From contig NZ_VKOG01000001.1 of assembly GCF_007474545.1 (NCBI RefSeq), positions 868,001 to 932,000 on the forward strand: a DNA stretch of 64,000 bases, in the 5' to 3' direction. Made by a program: the position numbers and the translations under genes. The stretch is from Chryseobacterium binzhouense (GTDB lineage: Bacteria > Bacteroidota > Bacteroidia > Flavobacteriales > Weeksellaceae). The notes below the pieces were generated by a model that did no database searches, was not told the DNA's origin, and was given only the letters and a program-made list of their open reading frames with translations. Positions within the stretch are counted from its first letter, which is position 1, and each line of letters opens with the position of its first letter. Positions 52,528-61,222 of the stretch are shown piece after piece.

Positions 52528-53412
52528 ATGAAATCATTATCAAAAATAATGATGGTAATCGCTGTATTATTATCATCAATAAACAGTTTCGCTCAAATAA
52601 AGAATGCGAAAACAGAAACCGTAAAAATTTACGGTAATTGCGGTATGTGTAAAACCACTATTGAAAAAGCAGGCAACGAAAAAAAGGTAGCCAATGTGGA
52701 ATGGAACAAGGATACTAAAATGGCTACGCTCACTTATGATAGGGATAAGACCAATCAGGATGAAATATTGAAACGTATCGCTTTAGCAGGTTACGACAGC
52801 GAAAAATTCTTAGCACCTGATGACGTGTATGCAAAGCTGCCGGGATGTTGCCAGTACAGCAGAGAATTAAAACCAATCGCAAAATCTAATGATGCGGGTA
52901 TGGATATGAAAAACGGACACACCAACCATAGCCATAACGAAATGATTGCAACAAATACTGCTGATACCCAAAATGCACCACAATTAAAAGCTGTTTTCGA
53001 CAATTATTTTTCAGTGAAGGATGCTTTGGTAAAAACTGATGCAGGAACTTCATCTGTAAAAGCTGCCGAATTGGTAAAAGCTATCAAATCGGTAGAGATG
53101 GCAAAACTTTCGACTGACGAGCATACAGCTTGGATGAAAGTAATGAAAGACTTAATGGCAAATGCCGAAAAGATTGCCACTTCCAAAGATGTTGCCAAAC
53201 AAAGGGAAACATTCGCTTTGCTTTCTAAGAATATGTACGAATTAGCTAAAGTATCAAAACAGGAAACACCTGTTTACTATCAGCATTGCCCGATGTACAA
53301 TAATGGGAAAGGTGCTAATTGGCTAAGCAAGCAAGAAGCGGTAAAAAACCCATACTATGGTAATCAAATGCTAACCTGCGGTAGTGTACAGGAAACAATT
53401 AATAATAAATAA
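52528..53412 (+). CDS. Heavy-metal-associated domain plus DUF3347 protein
   Basis: 294 residues, signal peptide to NSFAQI. An HMA metal-binding domain (~30-95) with GNCGMCKTTIE, then a His-rich linker (MDMKNGHTNHSHNEM) and a DUF3347 domain (~150-290) ending in the conserved YYQHCPMYNNGKGANWLSKQ ... NPYYGNQMLTCG. Periplasmic copper-binding or chaperone role is likely. First of five tightly spaced copper genes. Confidence 0.82.
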   Translation: MKSLSKIMMVIAVLLSSINSFAQIKNAKTETVKIYGNCGMCKTTIEKAGNEKKVANVEWNKDTKMATLTYDRDKTNQDEILKRIALAGYDSEKFLAPDDVYAKLPGCCQYSRELKPIAKSNDAGMDMKNGHTNHSHNEMIATNTADTQNAPQLKAVFDNYFSVKDALVKTDAGTSSVKAAELVKAIKSVEMAKLSTDEHTAWMKVMKDLMANAEKIATSKDVAKQRETFALLSKNMYELAKVSKQETPVYYQHCPMYNNGKGANWLSKQEAVKNPYYGNQMLTCGSVQETINNK

Positions 53413-53422
53413 ATTCCCAGTT

Positions 53423-53944
53423 ATGGAAAATATAGAAAACAAACAAGGTATGCAGCGCCATACGCCTAATGAGGGGCATAACACCAAACATTCTTCGGCA
53501 ATGTATAAGCGGTTTGCTATAATGGCTGTTGCGATGTTCGCAGCAATGTATTTCCTTATGTATGCAATGATTGACGGGTTAGATAATCTTATCCCAAACA
53601 TTAATAATTTATATATGACCCTGCTTATGGTTTCAGCAATGTTGGTCATTGAATTATGGATAATGAAAGGAATGTATCAAAACAAAAAAATCAACTTGGC
53701 AATTATTATAGCATCTCTTGTGATTGGCATCTTCTCTTGGTTTGGTATTAGGGAGCAAATAAACGTGGGCGATAAACAATTTGTAAAAGGAATGATACCG
53801 CACCACGCAGCAGCAGTATTAATGTCTGAAAAAGCAAAGCTAACCGACCCCGAACTGATAGAGCTACAAAAAAATATACTCGAAACACAGGCAAAGGAAA
53901 TAGAATTTATGAAGCGAAAACTGAAGGAATTTAATAACAAGTAA
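53423..53944 (+). CDS. DUF305 membrane protein
   Basis: Start at MENIENKQGMQRHTPNEGHN (53423), 173 residues. A His-rich head, three spans (FAIMAVAMFAAMYFLMYAM, LYMTLLMVSAMLVIELWIM, LAIIIASLVIGIFSWFG) and the DUF305 signature GMIPHHAAAVLMSEKA. DUF305 proteins bind metals, often copper, through the paired His. Lies 10 bp after the HMA-DUF3347 gene. Confidence 0.85.
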   Translation: MENIENKQGMQRHTPNEGHNTKHSSAMYKRFAIMAVAMFAAMYFLMYAMIDGLDNLIPNINNLYMTLLMVSAMLVIELWIMKGMYQNKKINLAIIIASLVIGIFSWFGIREQINVGDKQFVKGMIPHHAAAVLMSEKAKLTDPELIELQKNILETQAKEIEFMKRKLKEFNNK

Positions 53945-53982
53945 TACAACAAAATCTTTAATAACATTAAATAGCAATTAAA

Positions 53983-54642
53983 ATGAAAAATATATTTTTT
54001 TCCATCATCGCATTGGTATCAGTTGCGGCAATAACAGTTTCCTGCAACCAAACGAATAAAAATAACGAACAACAAGCTAATGATAGTACAATAGTATCTG
54101 CAAATCAAAATTTGCAATCATCAGAACAAAATGATACAGTAATTTCTACTGTCCCAGTTGATACATTAACTAAAGTAGCAGAAAATTCAGATGTAAAAGA
54201 GCAGGCAAAAAACTTCTCTATTGCACCAATTGTTAAGGATTATTTGGCTTTAAAAAACGCACTTGTTGCAGATAATGACAAGGCAGCAGCCAGTGCAGGC
54301 AAACAGTTGTTCAGCACTTTGAAAAATGTAGATATGAAATCCATACCAGCAAATAAGCATCAACAATATATGGAGATAGCTGAAAATGCAAGAGAAAATG
54401 CAGAGCATATTGGCGACAACGCAGGAAAGATAGACCACCAAAGAGAACATTTGGCTTCGCTTAGTAAAGATGTTTCAGACCTTATAGCGTTATTTGGAAC
54501 TAATCAGAAATTGTATAAAGACTATTGTCCTATGTACAATGATGGTACAGGTGCTGTTTGGATTAGCGAAACAAAGACAATCAAAAATCCATACTATGGA
54601 AGTCAGATGCTTACCTGTGGTTCTGTAAAGAAAGAGTTGTAA
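53983..54642 (+). CDS. DUF3347 lipoprotein
   Basis: 219 residues with lipobox ITVSCNQT (Cys21), a Gln/Asn-rich linker and one DUF3347 domain ending DYCPMYNDGTGAVWISETK ... NPYYGSQMLTCGS. It is a paralogue of the second domain of the 52528 product, here anchored as a lipoprotein. The Cys/Met/His set suggests copper binding. Confidence 0.82.
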   Translation: MKNIFFSIIALVSVAAITVSCNQTNKNNEQQANDSTIVSANQNLQSSEQNDTVISTVPVDTLTKVAENSDVKEQAKNFSIAPIVKDYLALKNALVADNDKAAASAGKQLFSTLKNVDMKSIPANKHQQYMEIAENARENAEHIGDNAGKIDHQREHLASLSKDVSDLIALFGTNQKLYKDYCPMYNDGTGAVWISETKTIKNPYYGSQMLTCGSVKKEL

Positions 54643-54643
54643 A

Positions 54644-55093
54644 ATGAAAAAAGTATTAAAGATAATTTTGACAGTAGTCTTGTTAATTTTTATTGAAATA
54701 CAATTTTATCAACCTGCCTTTAATGTAGATGAGGGGCAGGCTTACACTACAGATTTTACACAGGCATATAAAATGCCTATCGAGGTAAAAGTAATGCTTC
54801 AAGCTTCGTGTTACGATTGCCATAGTAGTAATACAAACTACGTTTGGTACGATTACATTCAGCCAGCAAGAGCATTGGTAGAAAATCATATCAAAAAGGG
54901 TAAAGAAGAGTTGAATTTTAACGAATGGGGCAATTATTCTAATCGAAAACAGGAAAGATTAATTAACTCAATTAAAGAACAGATTGAAGCAAAGCAAATG
55001 CCCTTATCATCCTATACTATAATGCACAATAATGCAAAACTGAATGATGCGCAAATTAAAATATTAACCAATTGGTTAAAAGAACAAAATTAA
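54644..55093 (+). CDS. Haem-binding domain protein
   Basis: 149 residues with an N-terminal anchor (LKIILTVVLLIFIEIQFY). The c-type haem motif CYDCHSSNTNYVWYDYIQPA and EEWGNY-like segment (FNEWGNYSNRKQER) define the haem_bd family. It could move electrons to or from the multicopper oxidase encoded next. One base separates it from the previous stop. Confidence 0.82.
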   Translation: MKKVLKIILTVVLLIFIEIQFYQPAFNVDEGQAYTTDFTQAYKMPIEVKVMLQASCYDCHSSNTNYVWYDYIQPARALVENHIKKGKEELNFNEWGNYSNRKQERLINSIKEQIEAKQMPLSSYTIMHNNAKLNDAQIKILTNWLKEQN

Positions 55094-55117
55094 GTTTCTT
55101 ATAAAAATTACGATAAA

Positions 55118-57388
55118 ATGGATATACCCAAAAATATAAAAATTAGATTGTTTCAGGCAGTTATTTTACTGCTTTATGCACAATCTCTTTTTGCACAAAA
55201 AGTGGTTCGCTACGATTTGTATGTAAAAGATACACTGGTAAATTACGCAGGCAAGGAAAAAAAAGCCATAGCAGTAAACGGACAAATACCAATGCCTACG
55301 CTTACATTTACGGAAGGTGACACCGCCGAAATTGTAGTACATAATCAATTAAAGGAAAGTACTTCATTGCATTGGCACGGAGTATTTTTACCAAACAAAG
55401 AAGATGGTGTGCCGTGGTTAACACAAAAACCGATAGAACCAGGAGCTACCTACACCTACCGTTTCCCAATTATCCAACACGGAACGCATTGGTATCACTC
55501 GCATTCGGGTTTGCAGGAGCAAATAGGGATGTATGGGAGTTTTGTGATGAAAAAACGAACTGATGATAAAACCTTTAGAAAAGGAATTGATGATTTGCCC
55601 ACAGTACCTATAATCTTGAGCGAATGGACTAACCTTAATCCTGATAACATCAACCGTATGTTACATAATGCAAACGATTGGGCGGCTATCAAAAAAAATG
55701 CGACACAATCTTATGTAGAAGCTATAAGGGAAGGACATTTTAAAACAAAGCTTACTAACGAATGGAAGCGTATGTTGGCAATGGATGTTAGCGATGTGTA
55801 TTACGATAAAATTTTAATCAATGGCAATAATGCCACAGACTTAAAAACAGTAGATGGCAAGAAATTAAAAGCGGGGGACAAAGTAAGATTACGAGTTTCC
55901 AATGGTGGTGCATCTTCATATTTCTGGCTGCGATATGCAGGCGGAAAAATTACCGTTGTAGCCAATGACGGCAATGATGTAGAGCCTGTAGAAGTAGATA
56001 GATTAATCATTGCGGTTTCAGAAACGTATGATATTGTAATTACCATTCCCGAAGACGGTGTATCCTATGAGTTTTTAGCCACAACAGAAGACCGTACACA
56101 ATCTGCAAGCTATTTTGTGGGTAATGGCATCAAACAGCTCATTTCGCCTCTTCCTCGCCTAAAATATTTTGAGGGTATGAAAATGATGAACGATATGATG
56201 AAGATGAATGGCGATTTAGATGATATGGGAATGAAAATGAGCCTTAACCAAATGGACATGAATGTAGTAATGTATCCTGAAATTACGGGCGATGCAAAGC
56301 AAAAACAAGACCATAGCACGCACAATATGAAAATGGACGAAGACCCAAACCGCTACAATGCAAATGCTTTGGGAGATATTAAAACCTTGAACTATGCAAT
56401 GTTACAATCACCATACAACACATCACTTCCCAAAGATGCACCAGTAAAGGAAATAAAATTTACCCTTACTGGAAATATGAACCGCTACGTGTGGAGTATG
56501 GACAATAGAATACTTTCTGAAACAGATAAAATACCTGTTAAAAAGGGAGAAATTTTACGCATTACCATTTACAACAACTCAATGATGCGACACCCAATGC
56601 ATCTACACGGGTTCGATTTTAGAGTAATTAATGGCAAAGGCGAAAAATCTCCATTGAAAAACGTATTGGATATTATGCCAATGGAAACAGACACCATAGA
56701 ATTTTTAGCCAATGAAGAAGGCGATTGGTTTTTTCACTGCCATATCCTTTATCATATGATGTCGGGAATGAACAGGGTTTTTGCGGTAGATGATTATCTA
56801 AATCCATATTTGCCCAATAAAAAGCAAGCATACAATAAACTGCAACGAGAAAGCAATATGCCACACTTTATGGCACAAAACGATTTTGCAACCAATGGTA
56901 ATGATGGCGAAGCAATGTATCAGAATGCAAGATGGAGTTTAGGTACAGAATGGCGATTAGGCTATAACGATATGCACGGTTATGAAGTAGAAACACATTT
57001 AGGAAGATACATCGGAAAAATGCAATGGTTTATGCCTTTCATCGGGTTTGATTGGCGTTATCGTAAAATGGGAATGGACGAACACGAAATCAATCTATTC
57101 GGACAGAAAAATGAAAAAGACACACGCAGGGCTTTTAGTTTAGGATTTATGTACACGTTGCCTATGCTTGTTAATTTTCAGGCAGAAGTTTATCACGACG
57201 GTATTGTGCGACTGTCATTAATGCGTGAAGATATTCCTATTTCCAAGAGATTAAGAGCGGGCTTTATGTTGAATACAGATAAAGAGTATATGGTAGATTT
57301 AAAGTACATCATCAATAAAAATATGGGTATTCGTACACACTATGATAGTGATATGGGGTTTGGTATAGGACTTTCTCTTAATTATTAA
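55118..57388 (+). CDS. Multicopper oxidase CopA-like with outer-membrane-type tail
   Basis: 756 residues, signal peptide to SLFAQK. Copper ligands: HWHG (84-88), HWYHSHSG (124-131), HPMHLHGF (~491) and HCHILYHMMSGM (~540); a Met/Asp/His-rich insert (~350-410) is typical of CopA. It should oxidise Cu(I) in the periplasm. CopA normally ends near residue 600; here ~175 residues follow (ARWSLGTEWRLGYND ... GFGIGLSLNY) with beta-barrel character resembling CopB, i.e. a CopA-CopB-like fusion. Last gene of the copper operon. Confidence 0.88.
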   Translation: MDIPKNIKIRLFQAVILLLYAQSLFAQKVVRYDLYVKDTLVNYAGKEKKAIAVNGQIPMPTLTFTEGDTAEIVVHNQLKESTSLHWHGVFLPNKEDGVPWLTQKPIEPGATYTYRFPIIQHGTHWYHSHSGLQEQIGMYGSFVMKKRTDDKTFRKGIDDLPTVPIILSEWTNLNPDNINRMLHNANDWAAIKKNATQSYVEAIREGHFKTKLTNEWKRMLAMDVSDVYYDKILINGNNATDLKTVDGKKLKAGDKVRLRVSNGGASSYFWLRYAGGKITVVANDGNDVEPVEVDRLIIAVSETYDIVITIPEDGVSYEFLATTEDRTQSASYFVGNGIKQLISPLPRLKYFEGMKMMNDMMKMNGDLDDMGMKMSLNQMDMNVVMYPEITGDAKQKQDHSTHNMKMDEDPNRYNANALGDIKTLNYAMLQSPYNTSLPKDAPVKEIKFTLTGNMNRYVWSMDNRILSETDKIPVKKGEILRITIYNNSMMRHPMHLHGFDFRVINGKGEKSPLKNVLDIMPMETDTIEFLANEEGDWFFHCHILYHMMSGMNRVFAVDDYLNPYLPNKKQAYNKLQRESNMPHFMAQNDFATNGNDGEAMYQNARWSLGTEWRLGYNDMHGYEVETHLGRYIGKMQWFMPFIGFDWRYRKMGMDEHEINLFGQKNEKDTRRAFSLGFMYTLPMLVNFQAEVYHDGIVRLSLMREDIPISKRLRAGFMLNTDKEYMVDLKYIINKNMGIRTHYDSDMGFGIGLSLNY

Positions 57389-57737
57389 AGATGTAAATAT
57401 CAAGCTTAAAAAATTATAGTGATAACGAAAACCGCTTCCTATATGTCACTTGGTTTAACAAGGATGCTTATTATGATGGTAGTAAAGCTATAATGACATC
57501 ATCAATTGAAAAATCGAGTTTTATAATTAAATTTTAACCCAAATATAAAACAGCATTTTTAGAGCAAACTGAAGAACAGGTAATTTGAAGAAACAAAAAA
57601 GTATAATAATATTATTTTAAAATTTGGCAACACTGAAATTTTAATTTCAATTTGCAAAATATAAATGATTGGTTCTACCGCAAATAGGTAAAGCCAATCA
57701 TTTTAATTTTAGAGTAATTCAAAAATCGATTTATAGA
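57389..57737. other. Intergenic region with a possible gene remnant
   Basis: A frame without start codon (57394-57538) reads ...NRFLYVTWFNKDAYYDGSKA... to a TAA and may be the tail of a lost gene. The rest is AT-rich; the terminator at 57663 closes the copper operon. Confidence 0.35.
57663..57710. terminator. Terminator between convergent genes
   Basis: AAATGATTGG/CCAATCATTT (57663-57672 with 57694-57703), extended inward by TACC/GGTA, then TTAATTTT. Confidence 0.8.
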
Positions 57738-58079
57738 TTAATTCCAATAAATATACCCAACACTATCTTTCCATTTTGACATACCTTGACAAACAATGCG
57801 AATATCCGAAAGATATTTTTTAGAGGGATTCCATAGAGGGTCATCCTCATTATCTAAAAAATGCAGTAAGTGTATTTCTACCTGTAACGGCTGGATTTTG
57901 TATACCGGATTAATATCTATTTCCAGCCAACCCTCAAATTTATTATACAGCACACCCATTATCGAACCGTCTTTTTTGTCATACAAGACAATGGTATAGT
58001 CTGATTCTATGTAAAATCCAATCTCATTTTCAAAATCCTGTACCGTTTTTCTGTTGATGATATATTTTTCTCTAATCAT
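57738..58079 (-). CDS. Uncharacterised 113-residue protein
   Basis: Soluble, acidic, no signal. Visible blocks: YTIVLYDKKDGSIMGVLYNKFEGWLEIDINPVYKI and DPLWNPSKKYLSDIRIVCQG. Not recognised. On the same strand as, and 109 bp downstream of, the element's primase gene, so it may be part of the core replication module. Confidence 0.5.
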   Translation of the reverse strand: MIREKYIINRKTVQDFENEIGFYIESDYTIVLYDKKDGSIMGVLYNKFEGWLEIDINPVYKIQPLQVEIHLLHFLDNEDDPLWNPSKKYLSDIRIVCQGMSKWKDSVGYIYWN

Positions 58080-58188
58080 GTTTATAATATTTGTTTGAAA
58101 AAAAATGTTTAAAACGAGGTTCAGAAATTCAGTTTTTCATAATTCTCCGAAAAACTGAAAAACTGAATCTTAAAAACAAATCTTTTTT

Positions 58189-59595
58189 TTAGAAAGGCAA
58201 AAAGTCATCAATATTATCTGATTGAGCGGAAGCCATACCGAAACAGATAGAACCATTACTCGCTCTGGATTTTTCAAATTTTTTGCTTTCCAGTTTCTTT
58301 GAAAATTTATTCTTTCCAAGTGGCTTATAGCCATCATCCTGACAAAACTGCTTATAGTCTTTGTACAGGTCGGATAGATGTACTTTGTTTGTATCCGATG
58401 CCGTATAGTTGAATTCATCAATGAATAAGTTAACCTTATCTGATTGCCATTTAAACTCATCTATGGCATTATTGACTTTTTCGCTATGGGTAAATCTTCT
58501 GTTTTTAACAATTCTGTCCAATCCCTGTAAAAGCCAATTGAAAACTCCTGCTAATTCATTTGCAATTATTTTTTTAGACAAATCAATATCTTTTTCCTCT
58601 TCACTGATTTGAACTTCAAAAGGAATAATAATCCATCTTCTGAAAAAAGCATCTGTAAGCTCAATTTCACTCGGAAGCTCATTAGCATTAATAATAAATC
58701 TGACGGTATTATGCAAAGTGAAACTTCTGCCATAAGGTTCTCTTGCCTGTAACGGTTCACCGCTGACTAATGCTTTAAAGGTATCGGGGTTTACATCAGT
58801 CCCTTTTTCACTGCTGTAATTAAGCAATACATCTGTCAATTTTGCTCTGTTGTACTCACTTGAAAATGCTCCGAGCGTATATTGTAAAACATTCTCTCTG
58901 CCAAGCAAAGCACATATAATATCAAAAAATACACTTTTCCCGTTTTGTCCTGAGCCTGTGAGCATCAACATTTTTTCAAGATTCAGTTTGGTGAAAATAT
59001 ATCCGGCAAACTCCTGTAATATCATCTGACTGTCTTTATCAGGCAAAACTTTATCCAGATAGCTGTTGAACATAGGACAAGTGGCTGTCTCATCATAGCA
59101 AAACGGGAGCTGATAGGTCATAAAATCTGCTGAATCGAAGTCACGAAGCGTCCACGTATCATTTTCAAATTCAAAAGTCCCATTCTGGAGGTTGATTATC
59201 ATTTTATTTTCATCGGGAACGGGCTGTGATAAATGGCAGTCGGTCAGGAACTGCTTTAACAGTTTATCTTTGAACTCATAATGAGCGGCATCATAATCAG
59301 GGCAACCCATTTTAGCGGCACATTTGCCCAGAAAGTCTTTTAATTCGTCTTTATCCAACTGTTTCCAGTACTCTCCGTTATAGATATAAGTATAATCAAA
59401 ACTTTTGCATAAGCTCCATTTATTAGCCTTTGCAACTTCGCTCAGATTTTTTATAATACCTACTAAAAGATGTTTTTGTTTAGTGTTTTCGTTTTCGGGT
59501 AAGTTCAAAAACGTTCTGAAATCTACTCTATTGATTTCATTTAATAATTGCTCTAAAATCTCATGCTGAGATTGTACTACTTTTTCTTTACTCAT
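58189..59595 (-). CDS. P4/D5-type primase-helicase
   Basis: 468 residues. The D5_N/primase C-terminal region (~110-200) and an SF3-type ATPase: Walker A LTGSGQNGKSVFF (~212-220), YSSEKGTD, then NTVRFIINANELP and AFFRRWIIIPFEV (sensor and arginine motifs), typical of phage P4 alpha and D5 proteins in plasmids and satellites. It unwinds and primes DNA after excision. The N-terminal catalytic primase half is short or absent, so this may be mainly a helicase loader-type protein. Confidence 0.85.
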   Translation of the reverse strand: MSKEKVVQSQHEILEQLLNEINRVDFRTFLNLPENENTKQKHLLVGIIKNLSEVAKANKWSLCKSFDYTYIYNGEYWKQLDKDELKDFLGKCAAKMGCPDYDAAHYEFKDKLLKQFLTDCHLSQPVPDENKMIINLQNGTFEFENDTWTLRDFDSADFMTYQLPFCYDETATCPMFNSYLDKVLPDKDSQMILQEFAGYIFTKLNLEKMLMLTGSGQNGKSVFFDIICALLGRENVLQYTLGAFSSEYNRAKLTDVLLNYSSEKGTDVNPDTFKALVSGEPLQAREPYGRSFTLHNTVRFIINANELPSEIELTDAFFRRWIIIPFEVQISEEEKDIDLSKKIIANELAGVFNWLLQGLDRIVKNRRFTHSEKVNNAIDEFKWQSDKVNLFIDEFNYTASDTNKVHLSDLYKDYKQFCQDDGYKPLGKNKFSKKLESKKFEKSRASNGSICFGMASAQSDNIDDFLPF

Positions 59596-59618
59596 TTTTT
59601 ATTCTTTGTTTCTTAAAA

Positions 59619-59773
59619 AAAGACACAGCAAGGGCTATACACAGCTTTTTTTGCTATGTCTTTAGGGTTTGTTATAAAAATTGTTTTAGGGGATTTACAA
59701 GGCTATCACGGTGTTCACGCACAGAGTTTTAGTGCGGTGTAATAGTAAAAAGATTCTGCTTTCCCAGCCTTGT
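59619..59773. other. Inverted-repeat region upstream of primase, candidate replication origin or leader
   Basis: AAAGACACAGCA/TGCTATGTCTTT (59619-59630 with 59652-59663, one mismatch) and ACAAGGCT/AGCCTTGT (59697-59704 with 59766-59773), the latter enclosing CACGCAC/GTGCGGTG. Gene-free and next to the replication gene. Confidence 0.4.
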
Positions 59774-59794
59774 ACACTAGCGCATAAGGTTTTA

Positions 59795-60133
59795 TTATGC
59801 TGCTTTTTTACCTTTTTTTGAGAAATAATCATCTACCTGATTCTGAAAATCATTGAAATTATTTCTTTTGTGTTTTGTCATCCATTCCAATAACTCCAAT
59901 CTTTTAAAGTAAAGTTTTCCGTTTCCTGAAGATGAATAAATGGGTAAATCTGTTCCGACACTACTAAGTTTATGAAGATAGCTTACCTTATACCCTGTAA
60001 GTACGGCAGCTTCGTTTACGTCTAATACTTCCTTATTCAAAATAGTTGACATTCGGACTGTTTCTTTCAGTTCCTTTAATTCGCTCAAAATGCTCATCAG
60101 CATTTCTTTGAATTCTGTTAAAATTTTTACCAT
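59795..60133 (-). CDS. Helix-turn-helix protein, excisionase-like
   Basis: 112 residues: a helical coiled start (LKELKETVRMSTILN), then LDVNEAAVLTGYKVSYLHKLSSVGTDLPIYSSSGNGKLYFKRLELLEWM, the MerR/HTH_17 pattern seen in excisionases of Bacteroidota elements. Probably bends att DNA to favour excision and/or controls the primase gene behind it. Confidence 0.78.
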   Translation of the reverse strand: MVKILTEFKEMLMSILSELKELKETVRMSTILNKEVLDVNEAAVLTGYKVSYLHKLSSVGTDLPIYSSSGNGKLYFKRLELLEWMTKHKRNNFNDFQNQVDDYFSKKGKKAA

Positions 60134-60291
60134 AATCTTTTTTGTTGTTTCTATACTCAGCTTCGTTGCTGAATGTGTTTACAAAAGTATGGCAGGAAAT
60201 GCGGAACGGTCGAGGAATAAAGCATTCCGCAAAAAACAAAAACTCCCTGTATAAAGGAGTTTCAAAAGTTTTACGTTAAGTTTATGCGGAA

Positions 60292-61206
60292 TTACTGCGG
60301 AACGGTTTTGAGATTTTCGACAATTTGATTGATTATACATTCTTTTGCTGACTTTCTATTGCCTACTTTCACTTCACTAATCATCCTGCTGATACCATTT
60401 TTATCTTTGACTTTTGGAGTCCGAGCGTCACCATTAGTCTGAAACTCGAATCTTTCTGCCCAGAATGTGTTAAAAAGAGTTTTGTCCTGATAATCTTCTT
60501 TGAAGAATTCTCGTAAGGAATCAATCAAATATCCGATGTCGGATTGGCTTCTCCCATGCAATACTATCCGAGTTTCAGGAACAGTATCTACAAAAAAATG
60601 CTGTAAAAACATTTCTTGCGTACTGGATTCATGAACAAAACCCTCTATCAAAAGGTTATCATATAATTTTCCGATAAAATCAAAGTTCAGCCCAAAAACA
60701 GTTTGCTTGACTAGGGGTTGTAACCGCTCATGTCGAGATACCGCTGTTCTGGTCGTGGCTGTACCTTGAGTTTGTGGTGTTTCAGGAATGTTATTGCTTT
60801 TTACCCTGCTGATAATCTTTTCTATCAAAGATAATTCTTCCAAAATAACATGAAAATATTCATAACATGTATCGCTATGCTGTTGTTTTTGCAAGGTTTC
60901 TTTGTAAACACTTATTCTCGTTTTGCAGTGGTCTATCTGTGCAGCTCGATTGGTAAAAGATTGGTCGTAATATTTCAGAATCTCCTCTGTAAAATGGGTT
61001 CGGAGGTATTTTTGAAAATGTGTTAAAAGTTCCTGTTTATCTTTCGCCCTTGTAGCAGGAAGGTTTTTATTGATGAATCTAGTCAAATCATCGTCAGATA
61101 TGACTTTAAGTAATTTATCTAGTTTTTGGTATCGGGTATCTGTATTTTGTGCAGGGTCAAGTCCAAGTTTTTCTGCTAATATTGTTGTAAGGCTTTTTTG
61201 TTCCAT
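60292..61206 (-). CDS. Uncharacterised element-core protein (304 aa)
   Basis: Two parts: a helical N-terminal half (1-150, Lys/Gln-rich) and a C-terminal half with a conserved-looking core (LKQTVFGLNFDFIGKLYDNLL ... VPETRIVLHGRSQSDIGYLIDSLREFF). Not recognised. It lies 16 bp downstream of the integrase gene and ahead of the excisionase-like gene; proteins of this kind commonly accompany integrases in Bacteroidota, so it likely serves mobilisation or integration control. Confidence 0.55.
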   Translation of the reverse strand: MEQKSLTTILAEKLGLDPAQNTDTRYQKLDKLLKVISDDDLTRFINKNLPATRAKDKQELLTHFQKYLRTHFTEEILKYYDQSFTNRAAQIDHCKTRISVYKETLQKQQHSDTCYEYFHVILEELSLIEKIISRVKSNNIPETPQTQGTATTRTAVSRHERLQPLVKQTVFGLNFDFIGKLYDNLLIEGFVHESSTQEMFLQHFFVDTVPETRIVLHGRSQSDIGYLIDSLREFFKEDYQDKTLFNTFWAERFEFQTNGDARTPKVKDKNGISRMISEVKVGNRKSAKECIINQIVENLKTVPQ

Positions 61207-61222
61207 TTTGTTTGTACTTTGG

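Noticed and set aside
57394-57538. Frame reading VTWFNKDAYYDGSKA after the multicopper oxidase
   Set aside because: No start codon and a stop just before it; at most a gene remnant, too short to name.
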